This document shows, piece by piece, positions 1 to 8,332 of a DNA stretch of 64,000 bases. The stretch is from NCBI RefSeq assembly GCF_039134705.1, contig NZ_CP146256.1:4154001-4218000 (forward strand). Reading direction: 5' to 3'. Under the pieces are notes generated by a model. That model saw only the letters and a program-made list of their open reading frames with translations. It had not been told where the DNA came from and did not search any database. Made by a program: the position numbers and the translations under genes. The DNA comes from Kineothrix sp. IPX-CK. GTDB lineage: Bacteria; Bacillota; Clostridia; Lachnospirales; Lachnospiraceae. Position 1 is the stretch's first letter. Each line of letters opens with the position of its first letter.

Positions 1-507
1 AAACTTATTCATAATCACTACGGAAGCGTATAGCAGCGCTGCTGTCACACCGAATGCGATCCCTTTCCATCCGCCTGCCGCTCCCTGACCGCTTCCCAAG
101 ATATCTGCAACCAACGTCATGCCAAATAACGATACCGCAACGCATCCGGCCTTTACTGCCGTCAGCTTCTCCTTTAAGAAAAAGGGAGAGACCATAATGA
201 CGAATACCGGAGCCAGATAATAACACAGGGTAGCCACCGCTATCGTGGTGTACCGGTAGGCTTCGAAAAGACAGATCCAGTTCGCTCCAATCGCTGCTCC
301 TGAAAAGACAAGAAATTTAAGATTCTTTCTTATGGCCGGAAGCGATAACTTCTTTCCCATCGCCAGCCCGGCAATCAGCAAAAATACCGTTCCTATGCTT
401 CCTCTTACAACCGCCAGTATCCCAGAGGATAACCCAATTGTTCTTACAAAGATTCCTATACTTCCAAATATGAACATCGCGGCAATTAATTTCACTTTAG
501 CTTTCAT
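1..507 (-). CDS. EamA/DMT-family transporter, C-terminus cut by window edge
   Basis: The frame is open from an ATG at 507 to base 1 (169 codons visible), so the protein continues outside the window. It is very hydrophobic, with about five predicted membrane helices. The N-terminal helix contains a FGSIGIFVR stretch and a later segment reads ANWICLFEAYRYT, typical of the first EamA repeat of drug/metabolite transporters. Substrate is unknown; relatives export amino acids or metabolites, or import nucleotide sugars. It lies 51 bp downstream of the CorA-like gene in the same direction. The ribosome binding site is weak (GAGAAG), so translation may depend on the upstream gene. The family call is fairly safe, the function is not. 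Confidence 0.8.
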   Translation of the reverse strand, partial: MKAKVKLIAAMFIFGSIGIFVRTIGLSSGILAVVRGSIGTVFLLIAGLAMGKKLSLPAIRKNLKFLVFSGAAIGANWICLFEAYRYTTIAVATLCYYLAPVFVIMVSPFFLKEKLTAVKAGCVAVSLFGMTLVADILGSGQGAAGGWKGIAFGVTAALLYASVVIMNKF

Positions 508-558
508 CGTTTCTTCTCATTTCGAAAGAATTTCTTTTGTCCTGCTGTTTACCGACGC

Positions 559-1497
559 TTATCGAAGCAGCTTCTTTTTCTTAAAATATATGAATTCGGC
601 CAAAATAATGACAATACATAGGAGAATCACTGCCGGATATCCATATTTCCAACGAAACTCCGGCATGCCGGGAAAGTTCATCCCATACCATCCTACAAGG
701 AGCGTCAAAGGAAGGAAAAATGCCGTGATAATCGTTAAAATACTCATTACTTTGTTCTGCCTTACGTCTATCTGGGATTGATACAATTCCCTTATCTGAA
801 TCAAATACTCCCTCAGCGCCTCCACATGGTTATGCAGTCTCTCCGTACGATTAGCGTAATTCTGCCACGCCGCGCACTCCTCCCTGCTAAGCTCCTGATT
901 CACATTTGCCTGCATCTGGTCGCCGATGTTTGTAAGCTGTTCATAATAAGAGTGAAAAATTGTCAGCTTTTTGCGGTATTGTATAATCGTCTCATAAAAA
1001 TGATCAGGAATCTTCAAAAGAAGCTCCTCCTCCATATCCGCCAGTTCTTCCTCCAGCCTCTGCAGATAAAGAACATCCTCTTCTATGAGAATTTCAAATA
1101 GAATCAAAAGGATTTGATTTAGCATACAGTTTCCTGGGATATTGGCGGATATCTTTTCCAGCATATCTTCCAGCAAGGACTCCTCCTCAATGAAAAAAAG
1201 CCGTTTCCCTTTTACATAAAAGCCAAATGTAAAGAGGGCTATTTTATCTATCTCTCCCTTAGGAACTTTCATCGTCCCCTGGATGCAATCCCTGAACGTT
1301 TCGATTTTGCAGTATTGAATCTGCTTAAGTCCCTGACTCAGGTTTTTCTTATGGGGATATTCTTCTTCAAGGGAATCAAACTCATTCGATTTCATCAGCC
1401 ATATTTCGTAATATTTCTTCTCCGTCGTTTTCTCGCCGGCTTCACGAGATAAGCTGCCGGTCTCAATATCCACCAAATATTTCACCATATCTTTCAT
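559..1497 (-). CDS. CorA-family divalent cation transporter
   Basis: A 312-residue protein with a long, charged, helix-rich cytoplasmic N-terminus and two C-terminal membrane helices. The signature GMN motif (residues 272-274, in WYGMNFPGMPEF) sits at the end of the first helix, as in CorA channels, and a lysine-rich tail follows the second helix. CorA proteins form pentamers that carry Mg2+, or Co2+/Ni2+/Zn2+ in some subfamilies; the metal cannot be told from this sequence. Length and architecture are those of an intact member. It is probably cotranscribed with the EamA-type gene downstream. Confidence 0.92.
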   Translation of the reverse strand: MKDMVKYLVDIETGSLSREAGEKTTEKKYYEIWLMKSNEFDSLEEEYPHKKNLSQGLKQIQYCKIETFRDCIQGTMKVPKGEIDKIALFTFGFYVKGKRLFFIEEESLLEDMLEKISANIPGNCMLNQILLILFEILIEEDVLYLQRLEEELADMEEELLLKIPDHFYETIIQYRKKLTIFHSYYEQLTNIGDQMQANVNQELSREECAAWQNYANRTERLHNHVEALREYLIQIRELYQSQIDVRQNKVMSILTIITAFFLPLTLLVGWYGMNFPGMPEFRWKYGYPAVILLCIVIILAEFIYFKKKKLLR

Positions 1498-1629
1498 CTC
1501 CTTGTAAACGTTCGGATTTTTTCATCTGCGTTTCTATTATCTATTTGGGAATTATATCACATTACATAAAAACCATGTACTGTTTCTCATGAGTTTGAAA
1601 GCATTTTTGTAAATTGCAATTAAATTAAT

Positions 1630-1676
1630 AAAATAAAATGCCCGAATAGTTTTCTAAGAGAATCCTATTTCAGGCA
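1630..1676 (-). terminator. Rho-independent terminator after the agr-linked genes
   Basis: On the minus strand TGCCTGAAATAG pairs with CTATTCGGGCA around a loop of about 15 nt and is followed by TTTTATTTTA. It lies 27 bp past the stop codon of the hypothetical gene at 1703-2572 and would end the agr-linked transcript. Confidence 0.7.
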
Positions 1677-1702
1677 CTTATTCTTGCTCCGTATTATTAT
1701 AC

Positions 1703-2572
1703 TTAATCCAACCTTCTCCCATAGTAATAATTACTGGGATTTTTTATATTATATATATCTTCTCCATATGGTATATTGAGAGTGTGTGAATCACTCAGTA
1801 CATATTCTTTATCATTTATCGTGAAAACATCTCCCGGCGTATAGCTTGATAGCAAACCTCCGCTACATGTTAATGTGTTATACATTATATCATACCGCTC
1901 TTTTGAATTGATAACTCCGCTTGTCCCATTTGAATAAAATTGTGTCGCTTCTTTTTCACCCATTTTCACAGTAACAAATCCTGGTTTTACACCCGCTTCT
2001 TTTAGATATGTCTTTATCTGTTCATCCGTAAAGCTCAATCCAATGTATACCGGATCCTCACTTATCATATATTTCCAAAATTCAGCATAACGGTTCAAAG
2101 TTTCGTCGTAAGGTTCCCCCCTCAAGTCTTCCGTATTAATAGAAGAGACTCCTCCTAATTGTGAAGTATATAACAGATGCTCCTTGCCATCTGACGAAAT
2201 ATATTTGAAATAATTATTTAAACCAAAATTCATAACATTACCTTCTGCTTTTACTTCTTTCAGATTCGTTCCGTCAATTTTAGGAATTTGTGATGCCGTG
2301 AATTTTATCCCGTCACACTCAAAAATTTCTCCGTACTTTCTTAAACCTCCTATATCCGCATTAATTCTCGCAAATAATTCTTTCGAAATATACTTATTTT
2401 TTGAAATAGATGTATATGTTCCTGCAGATATTGTACTACTCCTAACAAATAAATCCTTCCTTTTTCCAGTCGTTCTGCTTTTACTTTCCAGCAGCATTTC
2501 CGCCAATGTTTTATCGTTCTTGTTCTCGTATAGTAACTGAAGAATCTTAAAGGCCGAACCATTAATATTCAT
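1703..2572 (-). CDS. Hypothetical protein downstream of the agr locus
   Basis: I do not recognise a family. The chosen ATG at 2572 has GAGG seven bases upstream and gives 289 residues; the frame stays open upstream to a TTG at 2665, just after a GGAGG, so a 320-residue form is possible. The protein is soluble, with no signal peptide or membrane helix. Its N-terminus is basic and Ser/Thr-rich and the C-terminal half is acidic and aromatic, ending in an Asn/Tyr-rich tail (NPSNYYYGRRLD). It is the last gene before a terminator in the run agrB-agrD-PPC protein-this gene, so it may belong to the regulated output of the quorum system, although a separate promoter cannot be excluded. Confidence 0.6.
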   Translation of the reverse strand: MNINGSAFKILQLLYENKNDKTLAEMLLESKSRTTGKRKDLFVRSSTISAGTYTSISKNKYISKELFARINADIGGLRKYGEIFECDGIKFTASQIPKIDGTNLKEVKAEGNVMNFGLNNYFKYISSDGKEHLLYTSQLGGVSSINTEDLRGEPYDETLNRYAEFWKYMISEDPVYIGLSFTDEQIKTYLKEAGVKPGFVTVKMGEKEATQFYSNGTSGVINSKERYDIMYNTLTCSGGLLSSYTPGDVFTINDKEYVLSDSHTLNIPYGEDIYNIKNPSNYYYGRRLD

Positions 2573-2713
2573 ATTTTTACCTCGCAATGTTTTATATAAT
2601 ATTTGTTTAACTTTATTATTTTGAAGGTGCATGTCCAACTCTAAGCTTTGAACACACACCTCCAATTAAATTAAAGAATACTACAAATCAACTTACATTC
2701 TGAATTATTAAGA

Positions 2714-3565
2714 TTAACGTGACACTGTTATATCATCTGCATATACCGATGTCATGGGATAAGCATAATAAATATTAAATTTAGGTGTAAACGTCGCATT
2801 TTTATAATATTTAAAAGTAATATCCCATCTGCTCTTGACAGGCAAGTTGAGGGAAGCTAATCCATCCTTTTGCCATGAATATTTTGTTAAATTAATTGTG
2901 CTATTTTGGTTCTTTACTGAGATATCGCTTACACTATTGGTCCCCACACTGCTTAATGAAACAAGATATGCAACTGCTCCATCCGGAATGCCCGATACCG
3001 TATTTAAATCAATCGGATATACAGTATCTGTCCTATCCATGGTTATACTGCTCATATTTACTTTACAACTTGCAACTGTGTAAGTAGGCCCCCCTACTAA
3101 TAAAGTATAAGAACTGGTTGTTGTAGATGAATTGGCATTAACTTTCACATAATAATATCCTGCTGTTGTGACCGTAAAGGGATAGGCCGTCGAACCAAAT
3201 GAACTTCCATACGAATATTCTTGGCGTTTAATAAGAACATTGCTCGAATTGTATACTTCGAAATCAAATCCTTTCCCATTGCAAGTAACATATTGCGTTC
3301 CGGAAGTCAAGTAAACTTTATACCAATCTATGTCCGTTTTAAGTAAATTGCCATTCACTATATATTGATTCGGTCTGTTTCCCGTCACCGCTTGTGCTGC
3401 AGTCTCCGAATTGGCTAGAATTAATTGTGCTGTTTCCATTGTATCATTTGGTTCTATCTCATTTACGGATTGCGCGTGGGCTGTCATTCCTGATAACAAT
3501 ATTACACAGCAAAATACAAATCCCAGCATTAATATTTTTAAAGTTCTTCTTTCTTCTACTACCAT
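2714..3565 (-). CDS. Secreted protein with bacterial pre-peptidase C-terminal (PPC) domain
   Basis: 283 residues. A classic signal peptide covers about residues 1-31 (basic start, hydrophobic core, cleavage near AHA-QS). The next 125 residues begin NEIEPNDTMETAQ and include DIDWYKV and AGYYYVKV, the conserved pattern of PPC domains, which are beta-sandwich modules found beside secreted peptidases and other exported proteins. The last ~115 residues are another beta-rich module that I do not recognise. No catalytic domain is visible. The start is set by AAGGAGG eight bases upstream of ATG 3565. The gene begins 22 bp after the agrD stop, so it is probably cotranscribed with agrBD and may be an output of the quorum system. 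Confidence 0.8.
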   Translation of the reverse strand: MVVEERRTLKILMLGFVFCCVILLSGMTAHAQSVNEIEPNDTMETAQLILANSETAAQAVTGNRPNQYIVNGNLLKTDIDWYKVYLTSGTQYVTCNGKGFDFEVYNSSNVLIKRQEYSYGSSFGSTAYPFTVTTAGYYYVKVNANSSTTTSSYTLLVGGPTYTVASCKVNMSSITMDRTDTVYPIDLNTVSGIPDGAVAYLVSLSSVGTNSVSDISVKNQNSTINLTKYSWQKDGLASLNLPVKSRWDITFKYYKNATFTPKFNIYYAYPMTSVYADDITVSR

Positions 3566-3587
3566 GTAAATTCCTCCTTAAGTAAAT

Positions 3588-3731
3588 TTAATTATTTTTA
3601 TGTGGTCTTTGGGGCTGGTGTAAAAACCCCATACAAACTGGCGGTTTTTGTTTTGACTCTTTTTCCATCTCAGTTCTAGCCGCTTTTTCCAGAACTTTTA
3701 ATAAGAACTCTTTCTTACTATTACTTTTCAC
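3588..3731 (-). CDS. agrD: AgrD-like cyclic lactone autoinducer precursor peptide (47 aa)
   Basis: A small open frame starting at GTG 3731 and overlapping the agrB stop by four bases (GTGA), a normal translational-coupling arrangement. It has three parts as in AgrD: an amphipathic, Lys/Glu-rich N-terminal helix (residues 3-25), a short core with one cysteine (Cys33), and a C-terminal tail. The core and tail read CMGFLHQPQRP, which fits the clostridial pattern of Cys, four residues, then an aromatic or His followed by a QP/EP-x-x-P recognition sequence. By analogy with clostridial AgrD, AgrB would cut after Leu37 and close a thiolactone ring over CMGFL. This ring is inferred. Confidence 0.88.
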   Translation of the reverse strand: MKSNSKKEFLLKVLEKAARTEMEKESKQKPPVCMGFLHQPQRPHKNN

Positions 3732-4315
3732 TCTCTCACCTCCTGTTTACATATTTTTGCAGCTATTAATAAAATTGCACATAGCATTACTCCTAATGTG
3801 GCAAATATTATGCAATCTTTATGAACACCCAAAACGGTAAAAGAAATAATAGATATACACTGTAAAAAGATCATTGCCCTTGATGCCTTTTTTGTTTCTT
3901 CCAGCTCTGTTTTTGACCAATTAATATTTGGATGATTTACAGCTCCAATCGTAAAAATAAATACTAATGAAAAAAATAAAATGGGAAATATATAGTTTAT
4001 ATTTTTATTTAGCCATGGATATAACCACTTCGCAAACATTACATAAATACCAACCGTTCCTATAAAACATTTTAAGTATGTATTTAAGTGATAACCTCCC
4101 GTACGACTTCTTAATCCACAAAAAAATACTAAAAATATCAAAGTAGGTATTAGTAAATCGAGATATACTGATATTATTAAAATTGAAATATATATAATTA
4201 ATTTTTCAAAAAACACTTCTAGAGCATAAAAATATTCTTGTTTCATTTTTCTTTCTATAATATTATTATTTATCAATTGTTCAACCAAAGTATTTATTAT
4301 AAATTTCATTCTCAC
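3728..4315 (-). CDS. agrB: AgrB-like peptide-processing membrane endopeptidase
   Basis: 195 residues with four to six hydrophobic helices. The conserved catalytic region RTGGYHLNTYLKC is present, with His76 and Cys83 in the expected seven-residue spacing. AgrB proteins are membrane cysteine endopeptidases that cut the C-terminal tail from AgrD and form its thiolactone ring. The best start is GTG 4315 (AGAGG five bases upstream); an ATG two codons later is also possible. It overlaps agrD by four bases and lies 81 bp after the kinase gene. Cys and His match the family, so it should be active. Confidence 0.93.
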   Translation of the reverse strand: MRMKFIINTLVEQLINNNIIERKMKQEYFYALEVFFEKLIIYISILIISVYLDLLIPTLIFLVFFCGLRSRTGGYHLNTYLKCFIGTVGIYVMFAKWLYPWLNKNINYIFPILFFSLVFIFTIGAVNHPNINWSKTELEETKKASRAMIFLQCISIISFTVLGVHKDCIIFATLGVMLCAILLIAAKICKQEVRE

Positions 4316-4396
4316 TTATTCCTCTTTATTGACATTATATTACTCCCCCATCTTACTTCCAATACATATTGCAGTTTTGGACTTTTTGCGACATTT

Positions 4397-5734
4397 TTAG
4401 CTTTCATTTGGCTTTTTATTCGGAATTATAATCGTGAAATTAAAATAGTTTTCAAATTGCTTTATGATATATGAGCCATTATATTTTTCTATTGTATCCG
4501 CTATATTTTCTATACCTACCCCGTGCTCTATAGCATTATCTTTGCTTGTCTGATATTTACCATTTATAAATTCAACCTCTTTATGCATCGTATTCTTTAC
4601 AGCAATTATAGTATAATCTCCTTCATCTACAAATTTTAACTTTATTATTTTTTCGTTTTTGATCTCTTCATTCGCTTCTATGGCATTGTTTAATAAATTA
4701 GATAAAATTGTCACTATATCTTCACTTTCTATAACGATGTGCGACAAATCATTTACCTTTAAGACAAATATAATTCCTTTTTCAACTGCCTCCTGATATT
4801 TAGAATTTAAAATAGCATTAACAATCGTATTATTGGTATCTATTGCATCCAATTCCTTTTTCAGCCCGCCTGTAATATTTGAAACATATTCCAGCACTTC
4901 TTTTATTTTATTGTCTATCAATAAACCTTCAATACATCCTATCTGATTTTTATATTCATGGGTTCTCTTTCTTTGCTTATCAAAATTATCACATACAAGT
5001 TTATACATATCTAATTGATTTCTATTTCTCTCTTCAATGATGTATTTTTCTTGTAATCTCACTTCTCTCTCCACGATATCTCTAATCAAGTAAAGAACCA
5101 ATATATTCATTCCCACAAGACCGAATCCAATAATCAGCATGGTATTTATGACTTCAGGGCTCCTTACATGCTCTAAATTAAAAGCAATGGATATTAGGGC
5201 AATTAACGTTATAACAGGAAAATAAAGAAACCTAAGCCATTCACTATCGGATAACAAATTTAACGAGTCCTTCTTATTCCACAGCTTTCTTACTATTAAG
5301 ACAAAGCCAAATAATAACATCTTGCAGATAAGCGCTACTATCATACTGCCTGCCACTCCAAACAGAACGTTTTTCGTTTGTTCCCCCCATAAGTATTTCA
5401 AAGCTATCAACCCCACACAGTCTATTCCTAATAATAAACCTTGAAATATCGCCGTTATTATAACTCCCCGCAGAAAATCTGACTTAAAATAAACAAGCAT
5501 AATAAATGCCATTGAAAAAAATACAAAAATTTGTTTTAGAAGAATATTACTCGCTAATAACGCTGTCCCAAGATAAATAATTAAAACTAAGATTGGTATC
5601 AAGATCCATCCATACCATTTGTCTTGAAATTTTCTTTTATCAAAAAAAGATTCAAAAAATATTTTGCAACAAATAACTTCAATTAATATGAGAATGAGTC
5701 CTTGAAATATGTTCATAATTATCGGCATGGTCAT
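4397..5734 (-). CDS. agrC: AgrC-like sensor histidine kinase (GHKL/HPK10 type)
   Basis: 445 residues. The first ~220 form six or seven membrane helices, the usual peptide-sensing module of AgrC/ComD kinases. A linker helix leads to the phosphoacceptor His259 in RTHEYKNQ. The GHKL ATPase domain follows, with N-box LLNNAIEA (residues 347-354) and glycine box HGVGIENI (from residue 404). This kinase class lacks canonical DHp features. The start codon overlaps the response-regulator stop (ATGA), so the two are coupled. It is the likely receptor for the AgrD-derived peptide encoded just downstream. Confidence 0.92.
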   Translation of the reverse strand: MTMPIIMNIFQGLILILIEVICCKIFFESFFDKRKFQDKWYGWILIPILVLIIYLGTALLASNILLKQIFVFFSMAFIMLVYFKSDFLRGVIITAIFQGLLLGIDCVGLIALKYLWGEQTKNVLFGVAGSMIVALICKMLLFGFVLIVRKLWNKKDSLNLLSDSEWLRFLYFPVITLIALISIAFNLEHVRSPEVINTMLIIGFGLVGMNILVLYLIRDIVEREVRLQEKYIIEERNRNQLDMYKLVCDNFDKQRKRTHEYKNQIGCIEGLLIDNKIKEVLEYVSNITGGLKKELDAIDTNNTIVNAILNSKYQEAVEKGIIFVLKVNDLSHIVIESEDIVTILSNLLNNAIEANEEIKNEKIIKLKFVDEGDYTIIAVKNTMHKEVEFINGKYQTSKDNAIEHGVGIENIADTIEKYNGSYIIKQFENYFNFTIIIPNKKPNES

Positions 5735-6456
5735 ATATCCCCTTTGTACTCAATAAAGGTTTCTTTTATCAGCTTATATTTAGCTTTTGATATTGGTAGA
5801 TTGAGACCATTACTAAGAAAAACTTTATGATTGTTTACTTCACAAATTTGCTTAATATTAACAAGGAAACTTTTATGTATTCTTATAAATCCATACTGTT
5901 TTAATATTTCTTCTACTGTATCCAATTTATTATATAGACTATAAGTCACCAATTCATTATCCATTACGCAAAACTCTAGTTTGTGTAATTTACTTTCTAC
6001 ATACAAAATCATGCTAACATCCAAATATCTCTCGCCTTCAAGAAATGAAAATCGTTCTTTAACAACTTTATAATCCATTTTTACTAATATTGTGTTTATA
6101 CATTCTTCCAAAGATTTCTCAAAATTATCTTTTTCCTTTAGTAGATACCTTACTGCATCTACCTTATAACCTTCTATCGCATAAGAAATAAATGCTGTAA
6201 TAAATACGATAAAAGCGTTGTTTGAGTACAACCTAATCTGCTGCGCCGTTTCTATTCCATCCATATCATTCATGTTTATATCCAAAAATATTATGTGGTA
6301 TTTAGACATTTCAATTCCTAACTTTATTAATTCCTGACCAGTACGGTATAAGTCTATTTCGTATTCCAATTCTTTACTGTGCAGATAGCGTCCTACTTTT
6401 CTCTCTATGTATTCACGATAATATTTTTCATCATCACAAATTGCTATTTTAATCAT
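5731..6456 (-). CDS. agrA: AgrA-like response regulator (REC + LytTR)
   Basis: 241 residues: a receiver domain (about 1-125) with acidic pocket DD at 8-9 and phosphoacceptor Asp59 (FLDINM), then a LytTR DNA-binding domain (about 135-238; FIRIHKSFLVNIKQI is characteristic). LytTR regulators bind pairs of 9-bp sites upstream of target promoters. First gene of the agr cluster and coupled to the kinase by a 4-base overlap. The order regulator-kinase-B-D differs from staphylococcal agr (BDCA). The upstream region holds one good LytTR-like half-site (6529-6537), hinting at autoregulation. Confidence 0.93.
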   Translation of the reverse strand: MIKIAICDDEKYYREYIERKVGRYLHSKELEYEIDLYRTGQELIKLGIEMSKYHIIFLDINMNDMDGIETAQQIRLYSNNAFIVFITAFISYAIEGYKVDAVRYLLKEKDNFEKSLEECINTILVKMDYKVVKERFSFLEGERYLDVSMILYVESKLHKLEFCVMDNELVTYSLYNKLDTVEEILKQYGFIRIHKSFLVNIKQICEVNNHKVFLSNGLNLPISKAKYKLIKETFIEYKGDI

Positions 6457-6528
6457 AAAATTTCACTCCCCTTTTTCATTACTCTTCACAATATATATAT
6501 TTGTTATTTCGGCATAAAGGCACTATAT

Positions 6529-6537
6529 CTTAACTGT
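6529..6537 (-). promoter_or_regulatory. Candidate LytTR (AgrA-type) half-site upstream of the agr regulator
   Basis: The minus strand reads ACAGTTAAG, a full match to the published AgrA half-site pattern [TA][AC][CA]GTTN[AG][TG]. It lies 73 bp upstream of the regulator start. No second half-site sits at the usual 12-13 bp spacing; weaker matches occur at 6591-6600. A single short match in AT-rich DNA is weak evidence. Confidence 0.3.
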
Positions 6538-6660
6538 ATAAGCCTCTCTGCCCCGTTCGTTTCATTCCACTGAAATATTTGTCATAATATCAACGTTTAA
6601 ACAAATATTGTTTACCAATCCACTTCTCCTGCATAACCTAATAATAAAAAAGGTGTTTTT

Positions 6661-7158
6661 ATGTATCAATTTACTCCTCGTCTAACATTCGTAAACATAT
6701 TAGAAAAAAATAAACCCCGCGCTATGGCATGGGTTACGGGAAACAGCTCCAACCCGCAGCTCAGCGGGTTGGTTAAATTTTATGATACTCCTTATGGGGG
6801 CGTTCTCATAGAAGCGGAGATTTTCGGCCTTCCTAATATATCCACACAGGATTCCTCGGATTTCTATGCGATGCACATCCATGAATTCGGCGACTGCTCC
6901 AACTCCTTCGCCAATACCGGAGGACATTATAATCCGGCGAACCTGCCTCATCCCCAGCACGCAGGAGACCTTCTCCCTCTTCTGGGCAATCAGGGTTACG
7001 CCTGGGTTTCCTTCTATGACAAACGCTTTACTGTAGATAACATCATCGGCAAATCCGTAGTCATCCATGCAAATCGCGATGATTTTACCACTCAGCCCGC
7101 CGGAGATTCCGGAGAGAAGATAGGCTGCGGTGTTATCCGCATAGAGAGCGGGAGGTAG
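6661..7158 (+). CDS. Cu/Zn superoxide dismutase family protein
   Basis: 165 residues with the complete SodC ligand set: His72 and His74 (MHIHEFGDC), His89 (GGHYNP), His97, His100 and Asp103 (HPQHAGDL), His136 (VIHANRDDF), plus a likely disulfide between Cys79 and Cys156 and the C-terminal AGDSGEKIGCGVI block. It should convert superoxide to oxygen and hydrogen peroxide. There is no signal peptide, whereas most bacterial SodC proteins are exported, so the predicted product is cytoplasmic. It is divergent from the agr cluster and convergent with the polyamine operon. RBS AAGGTG lies before the ATG. Confidence 0.9.
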   Translation: MYQFTPRLTFVNILEKNKPRAMAWVTGNSSNPQLSGLVKFYDTPYGGVLIEAEIFGLPNISTQDSSDFYAMHIHEFGDCSNSFANTGGHYNPANLPHPQHAGDLLPLLGNQGYAWVSFYDKRFTVDNIIGKSVVIHANRDDFTTQPAGDSGEKIGCGVIRIESGR

Positions 7159-7179
7159 CTACAGCCGTTACTATTCAGC

Positions 7180-8301
7180 CTACAGCCTCCCCTTAAAATC
7201 CATGTAGCCGAAGCTCCTTATCTGCTCGCATTCGCCGTCCTCCCTCTCCCATACGATGGAGGGAAGGGGCATTCCGTTAAAGGTATTGTTTTTTACCATA
7301 GTATAAATGGCCATATCCTCAAAGGTCAGACGGTCGCCGACCGCTAACGGTTTGTCGAAGGAATAGATTCCTATCACATCTCCCGCCAGGCAGGTCGGCC
7401 CCGCCAGCGTATATGCAAATGCCTTCTCACCCTCCTGTCCGGAAGCTCTAAGGGGCGGGCGGTACGGCATTTCAAGGACATCAGGCATATGACAGGCTGC
7501 AGAAGAATCCAGAATTGCAATCGTTTCCCCATGCAACATATCTTCCACCTCAGTCAGCAGGTGTCCCGCATCCAAAGCAACCGCCTCTCCAGGCTCCAGA
7601 TAGACCGTAACCCCGTAGGTGTCCGACACATAGCGGATGCAGTTTTCCAGAAGCTCTATGTTATAGCCCTCCCGCGTGATATGATGTCCGCCGCCGAAAT
7701 TGATCCATTTCATCCCATATAGCCATGAACCGAATTGCTCCTCTACCGCCTTTAACGTCACTGCAAGAGCATCCGCATTCTGCTCGCACAGCGTATGGAA
7801 ATGAATGCCCTCCACCCATTCAGGAAGTCTGTCGGGGAACTCCTTTGCCAGAACTCCCAAACGTGAACCGGGAGCACAAGGATCGTATATTCCGTGTGCC
7901 TCCTGGGTAGAGCATTCCGGATTCACCCGGATTCCTACGCTTTTTCCTGCCTTTGCCGCCCTTTCACCGTATTTCTCAAGCTGGGAAAAGGAGTTAAATA
8001 CGATATGCCCGCAGTAAGACAATATTTCCTCCATATCCTCTTCCTTGTATGCCGCAGAAAAAATATGGTTTTCCTTTCCCATCTCCTCCGCGCCCAACCG
8101 TGCCTCATATAAGCCGCTTGCCGCCGTTCCGTCCAGATACTTACCGAGCAAAGGATAACAGGAATACATGGAAAAAGCTTTCTGCGCTAATAATATTTTA
8201 CAGCCCGTCCGCTGTCTGACGCCCTGCAATATCTCCAGATTCTTTTTCAAGGCGCTTTCCATCACGATGTAACAAGGCGTTTTCAATTCTTCTCTCTTCA
8301 T
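7180..8301 (-). CDS. nspC: Carboxynorspermidine/carboxyspermidine decarboxylase
   Basis: A PLP enzyme of the alanine racemase-fold decarboxylase family (fold type III). The chosen ATG at 8301 (GGAGTGG upstream) gives 373 residues. The PLP lysine is Lys41 in LLAQKAF; the family motifs SGLYEARLG, GIRVNPE, NFGGGHH and LEPGEAV are all present. It removes the carboxyl group from the carboxypolyamine made by the upstream dehydrogenase, giving spermidine or norspermidine. Last gene of the polyamine operon, 32 bp after the dehydrogenase. The exact substrate (carboxyspermidine or carboxyaminopropylagmatine) cannot be read from sequence. Confidence 0.92.
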   Translation of the reverse strand: MKREELKTPCYIVMESALKKNLEILQGVRQRTGCKILLAQKAFSMYSCYPLLGKYLDGTAASGLYEARLGAEEMGKENHIFSAAYKEEDMEEILSYCGHIVFNSFSQLEKYGERAAKAGKSVGIRVNPECSTQEAHGIYDPCAPGSRLGVLAKEFPDRLPEWVEGIHFHTLCEQNADALAVTLKAVEEQFGSWLYGMKWINFGGGHHITREGYNIELLENCIRYVSDTYGVTVYLEPGEAVALDAGHLLTEVEDMLHGETIAILDSSAACHMPDVLEMPYRPPLRASGQEGEKAFAYTLAGPTCLAGDVIGIYSFDKPLAVGDRLTFEDMAIYTMVKNNTFNGMPLPSIVWEREDGECEQIRSFGYMDFKGRL

Positions 8302-8332
8302 AACCACTCCATTAATTCCAAGTGTACTGTCT

